A DNA stretch of 64,000 bases from Lepas anatifera. Lineage: Eukaryota; Arthropoda; Thecostraca; Lepadidae. Both the position numbers and the translations under genes were made by a program. The stretch spans positions 153,956 through 217,955 of the forward strand of contig JAOTON010001943.1 in the NCBI GenBank assembly GCA_034440635.1, in the 5' to 3' direction. A model generated the notes under the pieces. That model worked only from the letters and a program-made list of their open reading frames with translations. It searched no databases and was not told where the DNA came from. This document shows positions 10,843-22,006 of the stretch, piece by piece. The stretch's first letter is position 1. Each line of letters opens with the position of its first letter.

Positions 10843-12340
10843 TCCAGGGTCACGTTTTGTTCAAGGGAGCCTGTTTTATCCATGGACATTCGATATTTCG
10901 GAGGCGGCGCCTAGCTTTTTCAGGAGGTGATTTTTTCTCCACAAGGGCGCTCTATTGCTTTCCAGGGCGCCTTATTCGGGGACACCTAAACATTTGGGTG
11001 GGCGCCTTTACTGCCCAGGGGTGCCTTTCTATCCAGGGGCGCATATGCTGTCCCGGTGCATTTTGCAATCACAGATATGATTGAAAGATATGCCCCTGTT
11101 ATCCCGGGGCGCTTTTCGTCTTCAACGAGGCGCTATTTTTATTTTCCGGGCGCCTAGCTTATCCAAGGGTGCCTTTGCCGTCCAGAGCGCCTATGTTATC
11201 TAGGGTTGCCTTTGCTCTCCAGGGGCGCATTTGCTACCCAAAGTGCGCCTTTTATTTTCCTGAAGCGCTTATTTCCATCTAAGGGGCGCATATGCTCTCT
11301 TGAAAGGAGCGCCTTTGCAAACCTGGAACGCACCTTTCTATCCCGGGGCGCCTTTGCTCTTGAGGGGGGCGCCTCTGCAATCCAGGAGGCGCCAAAAATA
11401 GGTGTAGAATAAAAGTGCTGAAATAAGGCGCTCAAACACTACAATAATGTGCCCAGTTATCAGGAAGAGGCACTCATCTGCTGAGCGGGGAGGACTGTTG
11501 GTTGGTGAGAGCAGTGTTCTCGGTAGTGGGGCGCACAGACTGAAAAAGGCACCCAGTTGCAGCGATGGAGCACTAAGTCTTCAGCTAGAGGTTAATGAAA
11601 TGTGGTTGAAGGCGGTTAATGCTCAAATGGAGCGCTCGAGCACTGTAACAGAGCGCCCGACTGTCGGACAGGATCGATAAACCATAGAGAGTAGGGCAGC
11701 TGAAGATGGGAATGGACGCTTGTGATATCCCGGGGGGCACCTGTTCTCTCCAGTGAGGCGATTGTTTTCTTTCTCGGGCGCCTAGTTTATCCAAGGGTGC
11801 CTACGTTGTCCAGATAATCTATTTCAACAAGGGTTACCTTTGCTGTCCAGGGGCGCCTTTGCTATCCAAGGGCGCAATGATATCGGTAGGGCGCTTTATC
11901 CAGGAGGCGCCTAGGCTGTCCAAGGGCACCTTCCTAACCTTCCTATCCAGAAGCACCTTTGCTGTCCAAAGCACTTGTGTTCTCCAGGGTTGTCCTTGCT
12001 GTCCAGAGGCGCCTTTGCTATCCAAGGATGCATATGATGTCCGTAGGGCGCTTTATCCAGTGGGCGCCTAGGCTATCAAAGGGCGCCTTTTTCTACCCAC
12101 GGGGTGCATTTTATTTCCTAAAGCGCGTATTTCTATCTAACGGGTGCCTATGCTGTCCAGGGCACCTAGGTTACCCAGATGTGTCTTTGCTGCCCAGGGG
12201 CGCCTTTAATAGGCAAGGGCGCATATGATATCCGTAGGGCGCTTCATGGGCTATCCAGGGGCACTTTAGCTCTCCCATTGACGCAATATTGCTATCCGGT
12301 GGCGCCTTTGCTTTGACGGGGCGCTTTTGTTAGCTTTCCA
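10843..12340 (+). repeat. Degenerate GGCGCC array 1 (unit about 20-24 bp)
   Basis: Dozens of irregular units follow the pattern G-run + GCGCC + TTTGCT(A/G)TCCAG. They are densest at 10,850-11,400 and 11,740-12,340, with a more eroded stretch at about 11,410-11,740. Unit length wavers around 21-24 bp. Frames encoding strings such as GAFAIQ or LLSRGA are open in several registers at once, which argues for a DNA repeat and not for a protein. The same unit builds the array at 37,968-40,250. Confidence 0.8.
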
Positions 12341-12500
12341 AATTTCATCTTCGACATTTTTAATGCTGCGCAAAAGACCAAAAAAGGCGGCTAGTTTTAG
12401 GACAGGGGCGCTTTGTCATGGTTTTAAGGAATATTGGTTAATTCAAGTGGAATAAGTGGTATCTACCACTTTGGCGCCCGAAATGGGTACAAGGCGCGCC

Positions 12501-12535
12501 GCTCATATCAGGCGCCTTCGGCGCCCGATATGAGC
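12501..12535. repeat. 35-bp hairpin at the edge of array 1
   Basis: GCTCATATC-A-GGCGCC and GGCGCC-C-GATATGAGC flank a TTC loop, forming a 16-bp stem with one A/C mismatch. The stem core is the same GGCGCC hexamer that repeats in the adjoining array. Confidence 0.75.
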
Positions 12536-13436
12536 TAAGCTATGCTGAGGGGCTTTGGAGCTAAGGGGGGCGGGCAGGAGTGTAAGTTTGTATACTTCTA
12601 GGGGTGCGCGAGCATCCCTAAAACTTTGAAAGCACCCCTAAAACTATTCTGCGACATTCTAATAGGACCTAATGCCGGGCTTATGTAGCAATTAAATACT
12701 AAGTATCAGAGATTCGGAGCTCTCTTGTAACTATTCATCTGGAGAGATAATTTCGAGCTTAAAGGAGCACTTAAATGATCTGGAGGTTTCATATAACCGC
12801 ATAAGGTCATATTTAGTCGGTGGGTCGCGGGAGCAACTATGGAAATTAGGTAGCTGTCACCTGCGACCAAAGCCGAAAGAACGCGTTTTCCAAAATGTTA
12901 ACTGCCGTGTCGCCGTTGTCTCAGAATCAGTACCATCGAGTGCAGCTAGACTCGTCGTTGTTTCCTTGATCATGTCTTCCAGAAAGGAAAAAACAAAGCT
13001 CGCTGCTGGGCTTATTTTCCAAAATGCCATGGTGCATGCTGCAATTTATTCCCGAATTTATTTAGGCTTTATCTAGATCAGACCTGTCCATAGATGATAT
13101 ACGCACCGAAGGAGGGTCAAAAAGCAGCATGTGGTAGTTGTGCATCCATTAAAACTTGTCTGGAAGGGGAGGGAAATCAGGGCCAATATCTGGAAAACGT
13201 AGCCTGTGTTTAACCCGCGCGCGTTCGAGAGGAGCATCGATGGTCTCTTCAAGGCTTTTAAGGATGGCGGATAAACGGCGGCGCAGCGCCGCCATATTTT
13301 TCATATCTCTTCCTTGATCAATTCCACATCTTTAAAAAAACAAGTTTGGTCATGTTAGGTCAGGTCATCAGGCCAAAGCAAGTGACTACATCTAAAAATT
13401 AGGATGACATTTATACAATAAGTAAAGTAAAGCTAA
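12536..13436. other. Unassigned sequence with a remnant of an AGGTC-type element
   Basis: Near 13,275 the palindrome GGCGGCGCAGCGCCGCC is followed at 13,350 by TTAGGTCAGGTCATCAGGCC. These two marks recur together in the complete elements downstream, so this is probably a truncated relative. The rest shows no gene. Confidence 0.4.
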
Positions 13437-14443
13437 CACGCGCCCCGCTGGGGTCACTGGCATGACGCACCCCGCTGGGGGGTGAATTTCGCCCCCTTCC
13501 CTATCTCATTTCCCAGGAAAGCTAAAGGAAAATTACGGACGGCGTTCGAAAGCTCTTGACGAGGCGAAGCGAAATTATACGGAGCATTTATATGTCAGGT
13601 CGATATTGAGGTTAGCATAGGTCAAAGAAGGTTCCATAGGCTTACAACAGGGCAGTGTACATTTCCACCTCTAGATATTTACTCAGAAAAGCTAGAGCAA
13701 ATATTTATACATCATTGGATTCCTCTCATCGTGAAGAATCGAATTATGTATAATACGACCTTTATGGGTCAAATTCTGAAAATGACCCGACCTCGAGCTA
13801 GGTCAAGGTCACAGGGTGACATGGCATGGTCATGTTGCATATCAATCGACTCCCCGTGACAATATAAGCACAATGCAAGCAAAATGGGAGGTTCTCAATT
13901 CAGTGAGAAGTTATTGGAAAAAACAATCACTGTATACTCCTGTGACCTGACATGACCTTTGAGTGGTGAGATGGTCAAAAACTCAACTTTACGGTAAAGA
14001 TCGTGGTAAGAATACACGGTGTGAGGATTTTTAGCTTAATCTATCCAGTATTTAATGAAAACGAGCCCTTTCAATTTTTCACCATAGACTTTTAATGGGG
14101 TGACCAAAAATTGACCCCACCTTAGGTAAAAAATATCAAAATTCCGAGACAGCAGATTTATAGCCCTAATGACTTGGTCATATTGCGAAAGTTTCGAACT
14201 GATCAGTTGGCAGATGTTCCTTAGGCGCCGCTTCAAACTCGTGATTTTAGGTTTTGAGGTCAGGTCGCTTGACCTTTGATAGCTCCTTGACCTGACATGA
14301 CCTGACCTAAAAAAATTGGTCAGATGCGTAAAATTCATTAAGGATAAGGTACTGTAAGTTTTGTTGCTCTGCGTTTCTTTGTTTTTTTGTGTTATCTGGG
14401 AAAAACCAGGAGGGGGCGAATTTCGCCCCCAGCGGAGCGCGTG
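13437..14443 (+). mobile_element. TTAA/AGGTC-rich element A, copy 1
   Basis: A 1.0-kb element starts CACGCGCCCCGCTGGGG and ends CCCCAGCGGAGCGCGTG, flanked by CTAA on the left and TTAA on the right. Just inside each end lies a hairpin of the type GGGGGCGAATTTCGCCCCC. A second copy, in inverse orientation and of nearly equal length, is at 53,590-54,590, so ends and length are confirmed within the window. AGGTCA, AGGTCAGGTC and TGACCTGACCT strings are frequent. There is no coding capacity, so it is non-autonomous. TTAA flanks and C-rich tips suggest a piggyBac-type origin, which is inference. Confidence 0.75.
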
Positions 14444-14640
14444 TTAAGTTACTTATAAGTAAGAACAAGTTTAACCTAGCAATCCAACTCTTATAAACCA
14501 TAATGGGCCTACCGGGTCCTGCAACGTTTATTCCGGGTTTTATGAAATCGGTGACATAGTTGCATTTACGGGTGCAACCTCTTCAAGGGAAATACATGGT
14601 AAAAACTGTAAAATGACCATTTTTGGTTCATATTGCTTAA

Positions 14641-16324
14641 CCCTCATCCTTCGGGGGGCCGATTTGACGCCCCTCGTTATTTTTTGCGAGAACACAAAAA
14701 TTTTCGGTTAGCCCAATGCTGCGTGGAAATTGTATAACAAAATTAGTTTGACACATCTTCACAAAACTTTAACGCGCGTATTGACGGGGGCGGATACCAG
14801 CCCCCTCGGGTTTTTCGGAGACGGTATAAAAACGGTGGTGCGTAGCGCCGCCGTACTTGGTATACTTTTTTCTCATCATTTTTACAACTTTTATCACATT
14901 TTTAAGGTTAGGTCATCCCAGGCCAGGTCACCAGTACAGGTCAAGTGACCTGACCTAAAAAAACGTTTAAGATAGCAAAAGTCGGAACAGGGTGAACTTA
15001 TCCGATTGAAACTCATGTCAAATAATGGGCCCAACGGGTTCTCTAAAATATGTTCCGGTATTTTTGATATCGATGACCTAAGGTCAGGTACGAGCAATGA
15101 CTTCTCCATTGGAACTACATGAGAAAATGGTTTCAACTAAATAACTTAGTAACGGATAGCAATAAAGCGTTTATTTTGATTGCATTATATTTGCCTTGTC
15201 TTTGCCGTGTAAATGATATGCATTTTACCTAATTAAACCTTGACCTGACCTCAGATCAGGTCAAATCATTGATTTGACCTAGCAAGGTCATATTATATAT
15301 CATTCAATTCGGCTTGCTGCGAGGATTCATATGGTATAAATCGTTTTGCTCTATCTTTCTTTGTTCAGATGTAATGACCGAAAACCTTCATTTACATGTT
15401 ATCCCTATGACGGCATGTTTTGACCTGTAGTGACCTTAAATGTGACCTGACAAAATGGTTTAAGTATTTTCGATGGAAAAGTGGATGGGCTACCTAACGC
15501 CATTTTCCGCTTTTCGCTACCTAGTATGGTTCTCGAGATCTTGGGGGGGGCGGTTACCCGCCACCACCCGTCAAAGCAAAGGTGGCTCAGACCCCCGCCA
15601 ATGCGCGTGTTAAGCAACTATTATGTCGGGTCACCGAGTTATGACGTCATTTCTATGCCCATGTAAGGCAATTTTGGTCCTAAAAATAAGTCTGAAAAAA
15701 CTGGTGTTACTCGGCTTCTAGAAGAGCTAAATCAAGTTTCTAAACGGATTTCAAAGCTCCTGAAAAGACAATTTGGAACAAGCCATCTATTTTGAGGTCA
15801 GGTCCATAACGAAGGCACCAAGGGTCCCCAAAGGTCATCAAAGGTTACCGTTTTAGAAGCTCTTGTTGGCTATACTCATGAACGGGACAAGATGGAGGAA
15901 TAAATTTGGTATCATAGTGACGAGCATCACCCAGGGGTTCCATGGTATGCGATCTCACTTCGACCTTGACCTAAGATTATGTAAGGAGGTCTAAGGCCAA
16001 GGTTATGCGTGACTTTGCAAGGTCATACCGCATATTGTGGAACTCCCTGGGTCAAGACAAACACATTGGGCTTTATTCTAGGTCTATTGATTCCCGAATT
16101 ATAAGGGATTTTCTAAATGTGCCAAAATTTCACCATTTTGTGACATCACGAGGTCACTAGATAACCTAGAGTAAATATAATTGTACACCGTCGGAGGGTT
16201 CAGGCCTCGGGCAACAGGCTGCGCTTTACCGCGTCTTTCCACCTTTCTTAGTTTTCAAACGGTTGAGGGTCGAATCGATCGCCCGGTAGGACGAGGGAGT
16301 AAAATACCTCCAGTAGGGCAAGGG
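14641..16324 (+). mobile_element. TTAA/AGGTC-rich element D, interrupted by element B
   Basis: It begins CCCTCATCCTTCGG after TTAA (14,637-14,640) and ends GGGCAAGGG before TTAA (16,325-16,328). The inverse of the right end (CCCTCGTCCTACCGGGCGATC and onward) follows the left end with several mismatches. An 837-bp element B sits at 14,773-15,609. Removing it leaves about 850 bp, the usual size of this family. Several AGGTCA or TGACCT clusters are present. There is no transposase. Confidence 0.55.
14773..15609 (+). mobile_element. TTAA/AGGTC-rich element B, copy 1
   Basis: The left end CGCGCGTATTGACGGGGGCGG follows TTAA. The right end CCCCCGCCAATGCGCGTG precedes TTAA. The same element lies at 55,300-56,140, sharing GGGTTTTTCGGAGA near the left end, TTGACCTGACCT in the middle, and GGTTCTCGAGATCTT near the right end. 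It carries TGACCTGACCT at 14,947 and 15,240 and AGGTCAAGTGACCT at 14,937, an inverted pair of half-sites spaced by two bases. Non-coding. Confidence 0.75.
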
Positions 16325-16731
16325 TTAAAACAGCTTCCAGTTCTCGTAATATAAATATATTGGACCACCCCAAAGTTCCAGCTTGACATATTTGTTCTGT
16401 GATCTATGTAAGGTCATTGGGGACTATTTAAGCCTTCTTCAGACATAAGGTTCGCAGGAAACCCGGACAACCTCACAGGACAACTTGGCAAGAAATAATG
16501 ATAGAGATTTCACTTTGGTACCACTTCGCTTAGGTTGTCATTAGGAGTCGATTAGTATGCATATCGATTATGTCAGACAAGATAATGCTCTTGACCTGAC
16601 CTTTGGTTAAGTCATTCTTATATTTTGACAGCATGTTCATACCACACATAATTTGATTCGCCGTAACACGAGGATTCGCCTGCATAATGGCTCTAGCTTA
16701 ACGCAGTTTTCGACCTCAGTTTGGCTATTAA

Positions 16732-17699
16732 CCCGTGCCCAGGTGGGCCTCCGAGCCACCTTCGCCCTGGTGCAGGAGGGGGGTGTTTGAACGCATCCCC
16801 CTCGAACTCGGCCCCTACGCGGGATAGCGCAAAACATGAAGGCTGCTGGATAGCTCATAGAAATTCACGAAGAAAATCTATCAGTCACTTTTTGGCTCAG
16901 GTCAATATTGAGGACACGATAGATCAAAGAAAGTGGCATTTTGACTATATTTTTTCGGCTCTAGCGTTTGACAGAGTTGAGTTTTAGAACCGGTTTCTAG
17001 GCACCATTCGCTTCCTCTCATCACGGCGAATCGAATGATGTATAATATGATCATACTAGGTCAAACTTCAAAAATTCGCTGACCTCAGGTCAGGTCAAAG
17101 TCACTTTTCACCTAGCCTGGTCAATATGCATATCAATCGACTTGCAATAGCAATCCAAGCGCAATGATATCAAAATAAAAGCTGTAACATTATTTCATAC
17201 AAAGTTATTGACCTAAGTCTGAAAACTGCTTAAGTAACCCAGATGACCTATCAGAGGTCACAGGTCAAAAATTGCAGCATGAACCTAAAAAGGGGTCCAG
17301 GATACTACGATTTGGAGAATATGAAGGTATTCTCAGCTCTATCTACACAAATACAGCCCAATTTGTTTTCCCATGTATTTCCAATCGAGAGGTCATGATC
17401 CGCACTTGACCTTAGGTCATCGATATGAAAAATCCAGGAGTAAATTTTGTAGCACTCGGTGTGACCATTACGGGTTATAAGTTTTAATCAGATAGATCCG
17501 CCCATTTCTTACTTAGGCCACCTTATTTTAGGTGAGGTCACTTGGCCTGCACCGGTGACCTGACCTGAGACGACCCAACCTTAAAATTTTAAGGAAAGTT
17601 GGGGAATTGATCAAGGATACGGCGGCGCTTTGCACCGCCGTTTTTCGTGCCGCCATAAACCTGAAGGGTGGAGTTGAAACACCCCCACCGGGGCGAGGG
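16732..17699 (+). mobile_element. TTAA/AGGTC-rich element E
   Basis: It starts CCCGTGCCCAGGTGGG after TTAA and ends CCCACCGGGGCGAGGG before TCAA. The tips are inverted relatives. Near the right end is GGCGGCGCTTTGCACCGCC, the internal hairpin typical of this cluster, and at 17,528-17,575 a dense group of GAGGTCA, GTGACCTGACCT. No reading frame of note. Confidence 0.55.
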
Positions 17700-17703
17700 T
17701 CAA

Positions 17704-18474
17704 ATAAGTGTTCAAAGCTTTGTTAGTCCAAGAACTATGTAACACCATAGATAAGCTTTAAATGGTGGTAAAATGCAAACAATAACACTTAATAGGTAGC
17801 CGTTTGTCTGCGCGCTAGTTTAAAAAAGACACCAAAAACTCCTGTTTTCACCACGTTTGCAGCGTTTCGAGCTGTGACCTTTGCTGAGCAGGAAGCTTAA
17901 ATCATCCGCACAGGAACTAATTTTGAACTTGTGGGAAAGGGTTTTCAACTTCGGTGGGGCCAAAGGTGACTCGGCTTATCGTTTGATTTGTTGCTGAATA
18001 CAAGGTACGGGAACGGATGGAAAATGGTAGACACTGCCCCGAGAGTCCGAAAGTTAGGGTTGCAGCCGCTACCACGGTTTTTTTGCGAACTCGTATGTCT
18101 TAAAGTATGGTAAGTCACTGGCAGATCCAAGGGGAGGGGTATTAGGGTCATAGTACTCCCCCAAACGCTCAAACCAGAGGGTCAAAATATTTTTGATCCG
18201 AGGGGGAATAGTGTGGAGTGCAAATAAAGCAAGAAAGAAGTCATTAAAGATGTTTCGACAAAAGTGTTAGCTAGTTAGTTAAGGGCTTTTTTATAAGGCG
18301 TTCTGTGCAAAGCACCTTTGTCCGCCTCTAAAGTGCGTGAGATAATTTTGCGGGAGGGGTGTTTACTTTAATGTCACAGAACAAAGGTGTAAGGTGTAAG
18401 GACAAAAGTGTAAAGTTTTTGTTTTGTTAACCCTTTTAACGTTTTTAATCCCTTAACACTGCTAGTAAAATTGT
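17704..18474. other. Unassigned sequence
   Basis: Near 18,355-18,415 there is a small direct repeat (AAGGTGTAAGGTGTAAGG). I see no gene or complete element. Confidence 0.3.
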
Positions 18475-18795
18475 ATGGGTCAGCTAGGAAAAAGCACACC
18501 TAAAGATTTTCATAAAGTTACACCCCTGGGGGCGGGCCCCCTGCCCCCCCCTTGGATCTGTCACTGTTCCAATGAATGTCCTGCCACGGCAAGGCTGCAG
18601 TACGAAATATTTGGCTGCTACGACCCTACCCTGACCGAAGTACCTATTCACCGAGACAACTCCAGTGCTGATATATTTGAGGAGGCTGGGGTACCTAGGC
18701 AGGTACCTACATCTTGTGACCCCACCATGGATAAACCAAGCCGGAAACGCAACAACATCAACCGTATCTTCACCTACAATCTAGTCAAGGACTAG
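18475..18795 (+). CDS. Unrecognised 106-codon open frame, possible exon
   Basis: The first third (to about 18,565) is G/C-run transposon-end-like sequence and unlikely to be coding. From about residue 33 on the composition looks more protein-like: three Cys, acidic stretches, and a basic KPSRKRNN patch near the C terminus, ending with a stop at 18,793. A possible splice acceptor (GGCTGCAG before TACGAAAT) lies near 18,600, which would make the second part a terminal exon. I do not recognise a family. Chance remains a fair explanation. Confidence 0.2.
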   Translation: MGQLGKSTPKDFHKVTPLGAGPLPPPWICHCSNECPATARLQYEIFGCYDPTLTEVPIHRDNSSADIFEEAGVPRQVPTSCDPTMDKPSRKRNNINRIFTYNLVKD

Positions 18796-18967
18796 TCTAA
18801 TGTTCACAACTATATTACTTTTCTTTTCATCTGGTTATTCCTAAAAAAATATTTGCTTATGTAATCCGCTTTGAGGGTATCAACAAATCCCACGGAAGCA
18901 CCTATTCAAACGTTCAATTGCAATGTGATTTCTACTGAGATGTATGACAATCATTCCCGTCCCTTAC

Positions 18968-19028
18968 CTGTTTGCACGTGACGTGATAGTTGAAGCACTA
19001 TCACCGCCAGAAGCCCCAGTAGCCACAT
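18968..19028 (-). CDS. Possible first coding exon with signal peptide
   Basis: On the minus strand an ATG at 19,028 opens MWLLGLLAVIVLQL followed by SRHVQT. This is a short hydrophobic core after one aromatic residue, typical of a cleavable signal peptide. The frame runs straight into AACAG|GTAAGGG at 18,968/18,967, a strong splice donor, in phase 1. The preceding 200 bp (19,030-19,230) are CpG-rich, as expected near a promoter. The remaining exons should lie at lower coordinates or were lost, and I found none. The short length means this could be coincidence. It does not belong to the neighbouring LTR element, whose duplicated target starts at 19,543. Confidence 0.4.
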
Positions 19029-19542
19029 CCTGCTCCCCGGGCGACTGACACCAGCTACGCACCCTGCACAGGCAATTCGAGCTCGCGGCGTCCCCGCTGC
19101 TGCACGCCACAGGGCGCTCGCAGCGCGTCCTTGTGGTGGACGCCAGAACTAAGTGCACGGCACGGTTCAAGAGATTGCAGCCATTCTCGAGCGCTGCGTG
19201 GGTACAGGTGTGCGCCTAATCCCAATCCACGTCAAAACATCTTAATTTGGCTTGCTGGAGGCTGCACATTTCACAGATTAAATTGCGCATACTGCGTTGC
19301 TGTTTCCCATCTCTTAGCTTGACTGATAGCAGTGAGCCGCAAGAATGGATTGGGACGCCGAGTCGGCCGCCGCTCCAGAACTGCTCGCTTGTTGCCCTGT
19401 TGCCTACAAAAACTAGTCAGTCCTGTCTCAGCGCGCCCCATCAGTATGCAGCTGGCACAACCTGTTTTAGAAGCTTCTAAATACTGTACAGATGTTCATG
19501 CAAAATCAGTATTTTGCCCAATTCGTAGCGATTTTGACCTTG
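19029..19542. other. CpG-rich flank of the LTR element; possible promoter region
   Basis: GC- and CpG-rich sequence at 19,030-19,230 precedes the putative signal-peptide exon on the minus strand, then composition becomes neutral up to the LTR insertion. No TATA box or transcript evidence is visible, so promoter status is inference. Confidence 0.3.
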
Positions 19543-19547
19543 GTACC
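19543..19547. repeat. Target-site duplication GTACC, left
   Basis: The five bases GTACC directly precede TGTAGAAGG of the 5' LTR and recur at 27,315-27,319 directly after the 3' LTR. This is a perfect 5-bp duplication marking one integration event. Confidence 0.9.
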
Positions 19548-20898
19548 TGTAGAAGGCGCTCAGCGCCCTTTCCGGCCCGCCACCCAGGGGTGGGGCGGCG
19601 GGTGCCTGTGGAGAGCGATAGGGTGCCAGGGGAAGCGCCCCCTGTGCATCGGCTGAGGCCGTCGATGGTGCTAAGTGTTGCGGGAACAACTATTTGTAGC
19701 TGGCGGCGTTAGTCCGACCCACGAGCTGGGCGAGCGGAGTAGTGGTTTGGTGTTAGATGTGGTGAGGAGCGGTTTAAGGAAAAAACAGAGGTGAGCAGAG
19801 GAGTTATAAAGCGGGGGACGGGAGGTCTGGAGGGGCTGTGGGATTTGGCAGCCAAAATACGGGCTGCCGTATAAGCGGGGCGAGTGACCTTGAGTCGTGA
19901 GACGGCATTTTCGTAGCGTTGTGTGATTGGCCAGTTTGTGGAGGCTTCTCGGCGATTAGGTTCGTGGGCCATGCGTCAGTAAGTAGTTCTGTTTTTCGGT
20001 GTTCGATAAGACGAATTTCATTAGCCCACGGAAAACAATTGTTGAGTGAAAATGACGACCGGCCAGATTGCTTCATATTTGTAGAGCGCAGTTAGCTTCT
20101 TGAGTATTAGGTAGATTGCAAGTATTTGATGGATGAGTATGGAGGTTCAGCGGTAGCTATTCTGGATTGAAAATTGTTTAGATCAACAGCCTATTTTATT
20201 TCGGAGCAAAAGTAAGTTGGAAAATAGGTAAAATTGATGATATGTACGTTAAATTTACGACAAATGTATCGATAATAGCATTAGAGATCGTATTCATGTA
20301 TTTTTGGCAACCTATGACCTTATATTTAGCTTTTAACGTGATTGTTTACTTTTGAGAGTTTCGCCGCACCCGCGCCATTGTAGTTTTCCATTGTTTTTGA
20401 AGGTACTCGGGCCGCCGTATGATGAGACGGCGGCTCGCTTGAGGCGGATAGCAACGAGGGGTACCGGACATCGCCCAGCACCGGAATTAAGCTGGTATGG
20501 CCAGGTTTTTACACCTAAACGTGGTGGAGATTGTACTCGAGCTGTGGTTGTAGCAGATGTTGAAGCAGTTGAGGTAGCATGTGCTGAAGCAGGCGACGTA
20601 AAGGTGTTGAAGCGGATGATGTAAATTGGGGCAGAGGACAAGTGTGTAGTTGTGTGGACTGGGGTTGGGGGGTTGCGTGGGTATTTAACGAGGGTTTAGA
20701 TCAGAGTCGGGGTGATGAGTGCTAACGCGGACACCCTCGGCAGAACGGTGTTTGCTGCAAGTATGGGGATGCTGCGAGGGCAGGTGGCGTGAGGAGGGGA
20801 GTAGAAATACAGCAGCACCAGTGACAGCTTCGTTGTTTCGGCGATGATCCCGGGAGGGCAGCAGCTGGTCCGGAGCGGGACCAGCAGTGGCCGCTACA
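19548..20898 (+). mobile_element. 5' LTR of BEL/Pao retrotransposon
   Basis: This 1,351-bp direct repeat starts TGTAGAAGG and ends CCGCTACA, with canonical TG...CA ends. It begins with a small hairpin, GGCGCTCAGCGCC. GTTATAAAGCGGGG near 19,804 is the best TATA-like candidate. The copy at 25,961-27,314 differs, as far as I can see, only by five one-base length changes in homopolymer runs. The frames at 20,352-20,624 (plus) and 20,333-20,641 (minus) are present in both LTRs but look non-functional. Confidence 0.95.
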
Positions 20899-22006
20899 GT
20901 TCAGCTTAAGGTGCAGCAGTTTGGAGGTGCAGGAGTTCAGCTTCAGCATTTGTCATCAAAGAATTCTGCAATGGGGATCCAGGTGATTTGAAGACTTCAA
21001 GTAAGTGGAAACATCCATTCCCCAGTGAAAGCCAGTGAACATGCTTCTGTAACCCCAGTGATAAGCCAGTGAAGAGTTGGGTATTCGTCTTGTGCAGCCA
21101 GTACATATTTGATCTTTTCAGACTCTATGGAAGTTCATAATCTGCATTCTCATTCTAACATGCAGTGGAAGACAGTCTTTCTTCATTATCATTGACATCA
21201 AGAGACAGCAGTGTGGAAGTGTTTTGTCTGGGGATGTGTGGTGAGGTGTGTGGGAAGGGGGTGGTTTTTCAATGAGGGTGTGATGGGAGATATGATAGCA
21301 GAGGGTTGGGGGGTGGATGTCAGCGTGGATGTGATGTGGACTTAGGTTGGTTGGCAAGTGTGACACAGGCTCCCCCTTCCCGTCCCTGGGTGGCGTCTAG
21401 ATTTCTCCATTGGATAGATGAGGACAGATACTTTTGAAGGCTCAGTGGGTCGAGTGGAACTATAGATTGGGCAGGCATGCAGGACTGAATCAAGTATTGG
21501 CATAGTGGCTGCGGCTTCATTTCTCAACCATGAATAGAAATGGTAAGTTCCATTAGGCTTATCCGATAGGTTGGAGGGTTGAGTTACACTCTGTTGCTTG
21601 GTCTGGAACGTCAGTTTGGTTCAGCAGGTAAGTGGCCGCATATTCCTGGACAGATGATGGTGCACCAGGTTTAGTGATGAGATTGATATTGCATGGGGTT
21701 TGCTGGTAACTGCCTCGGATGCATGTATTAGTTTCAGCTATGCATAGTGTAGAAAGGTAGGTAGCGCCATCTATCTAATTAATAGTACCTAGTCAAGCAC
21801 CACCTAGCAGGAGTAAACTGGACAGTGTAAAGTGCTACTTTGTTCCAAGTACTGTATTAATGTATATTGCCATTAGATATTTCGAACAGTGGGATTATTC
21901 GGTACTTTCAAGATCCCTTTAAAAATAAATATTGCGGATTTTCAAGCTCATAACAGTTGATGATCTTTTGGAATAACTTGGACATTGTTTCACGCTGTAC
22001 TCTGTT
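20899..22006 (+). other. Leader region of the BEL/Pao element
   Basis: About 1.1 kb separates the 5' LTR from the gag start. I looked for a tRNA primer-binding site (usually TGG...) right after the LTR and did not find a convincing one. GTTCAGCTTAAGG and GTTCAGCTTCAGC form a short direct repeat at the beginning. Open frames on the minus strand (21,118-21,527) are not supported. Confidence 0.5.

Noticed and set aside
13437..17699. Classical DR1-DR5 hormone response elements
   Set aside because: Most doublets are AGGTCAGGTCA with a 5-bp period rather than hexamers with a 1-5-bp spacer. Only half-sites and a few inverted pairs are supported.
18964..19170. 68-codon minus-strand frame starting at 19,170
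   Set aside because: Different frame from the signal-peptide reading. It ends in a stop made by the splice-donor GTAA and has no hydrophobic leader of its own.
20333..20641. 90- and 102-codon frames on opposite strands of the LTR, repeated at 26,747-27,055
   Set aside because: Presence in both LTRs only reflects LTR identity. There is no domain, and the frames overlap on opposite strands.
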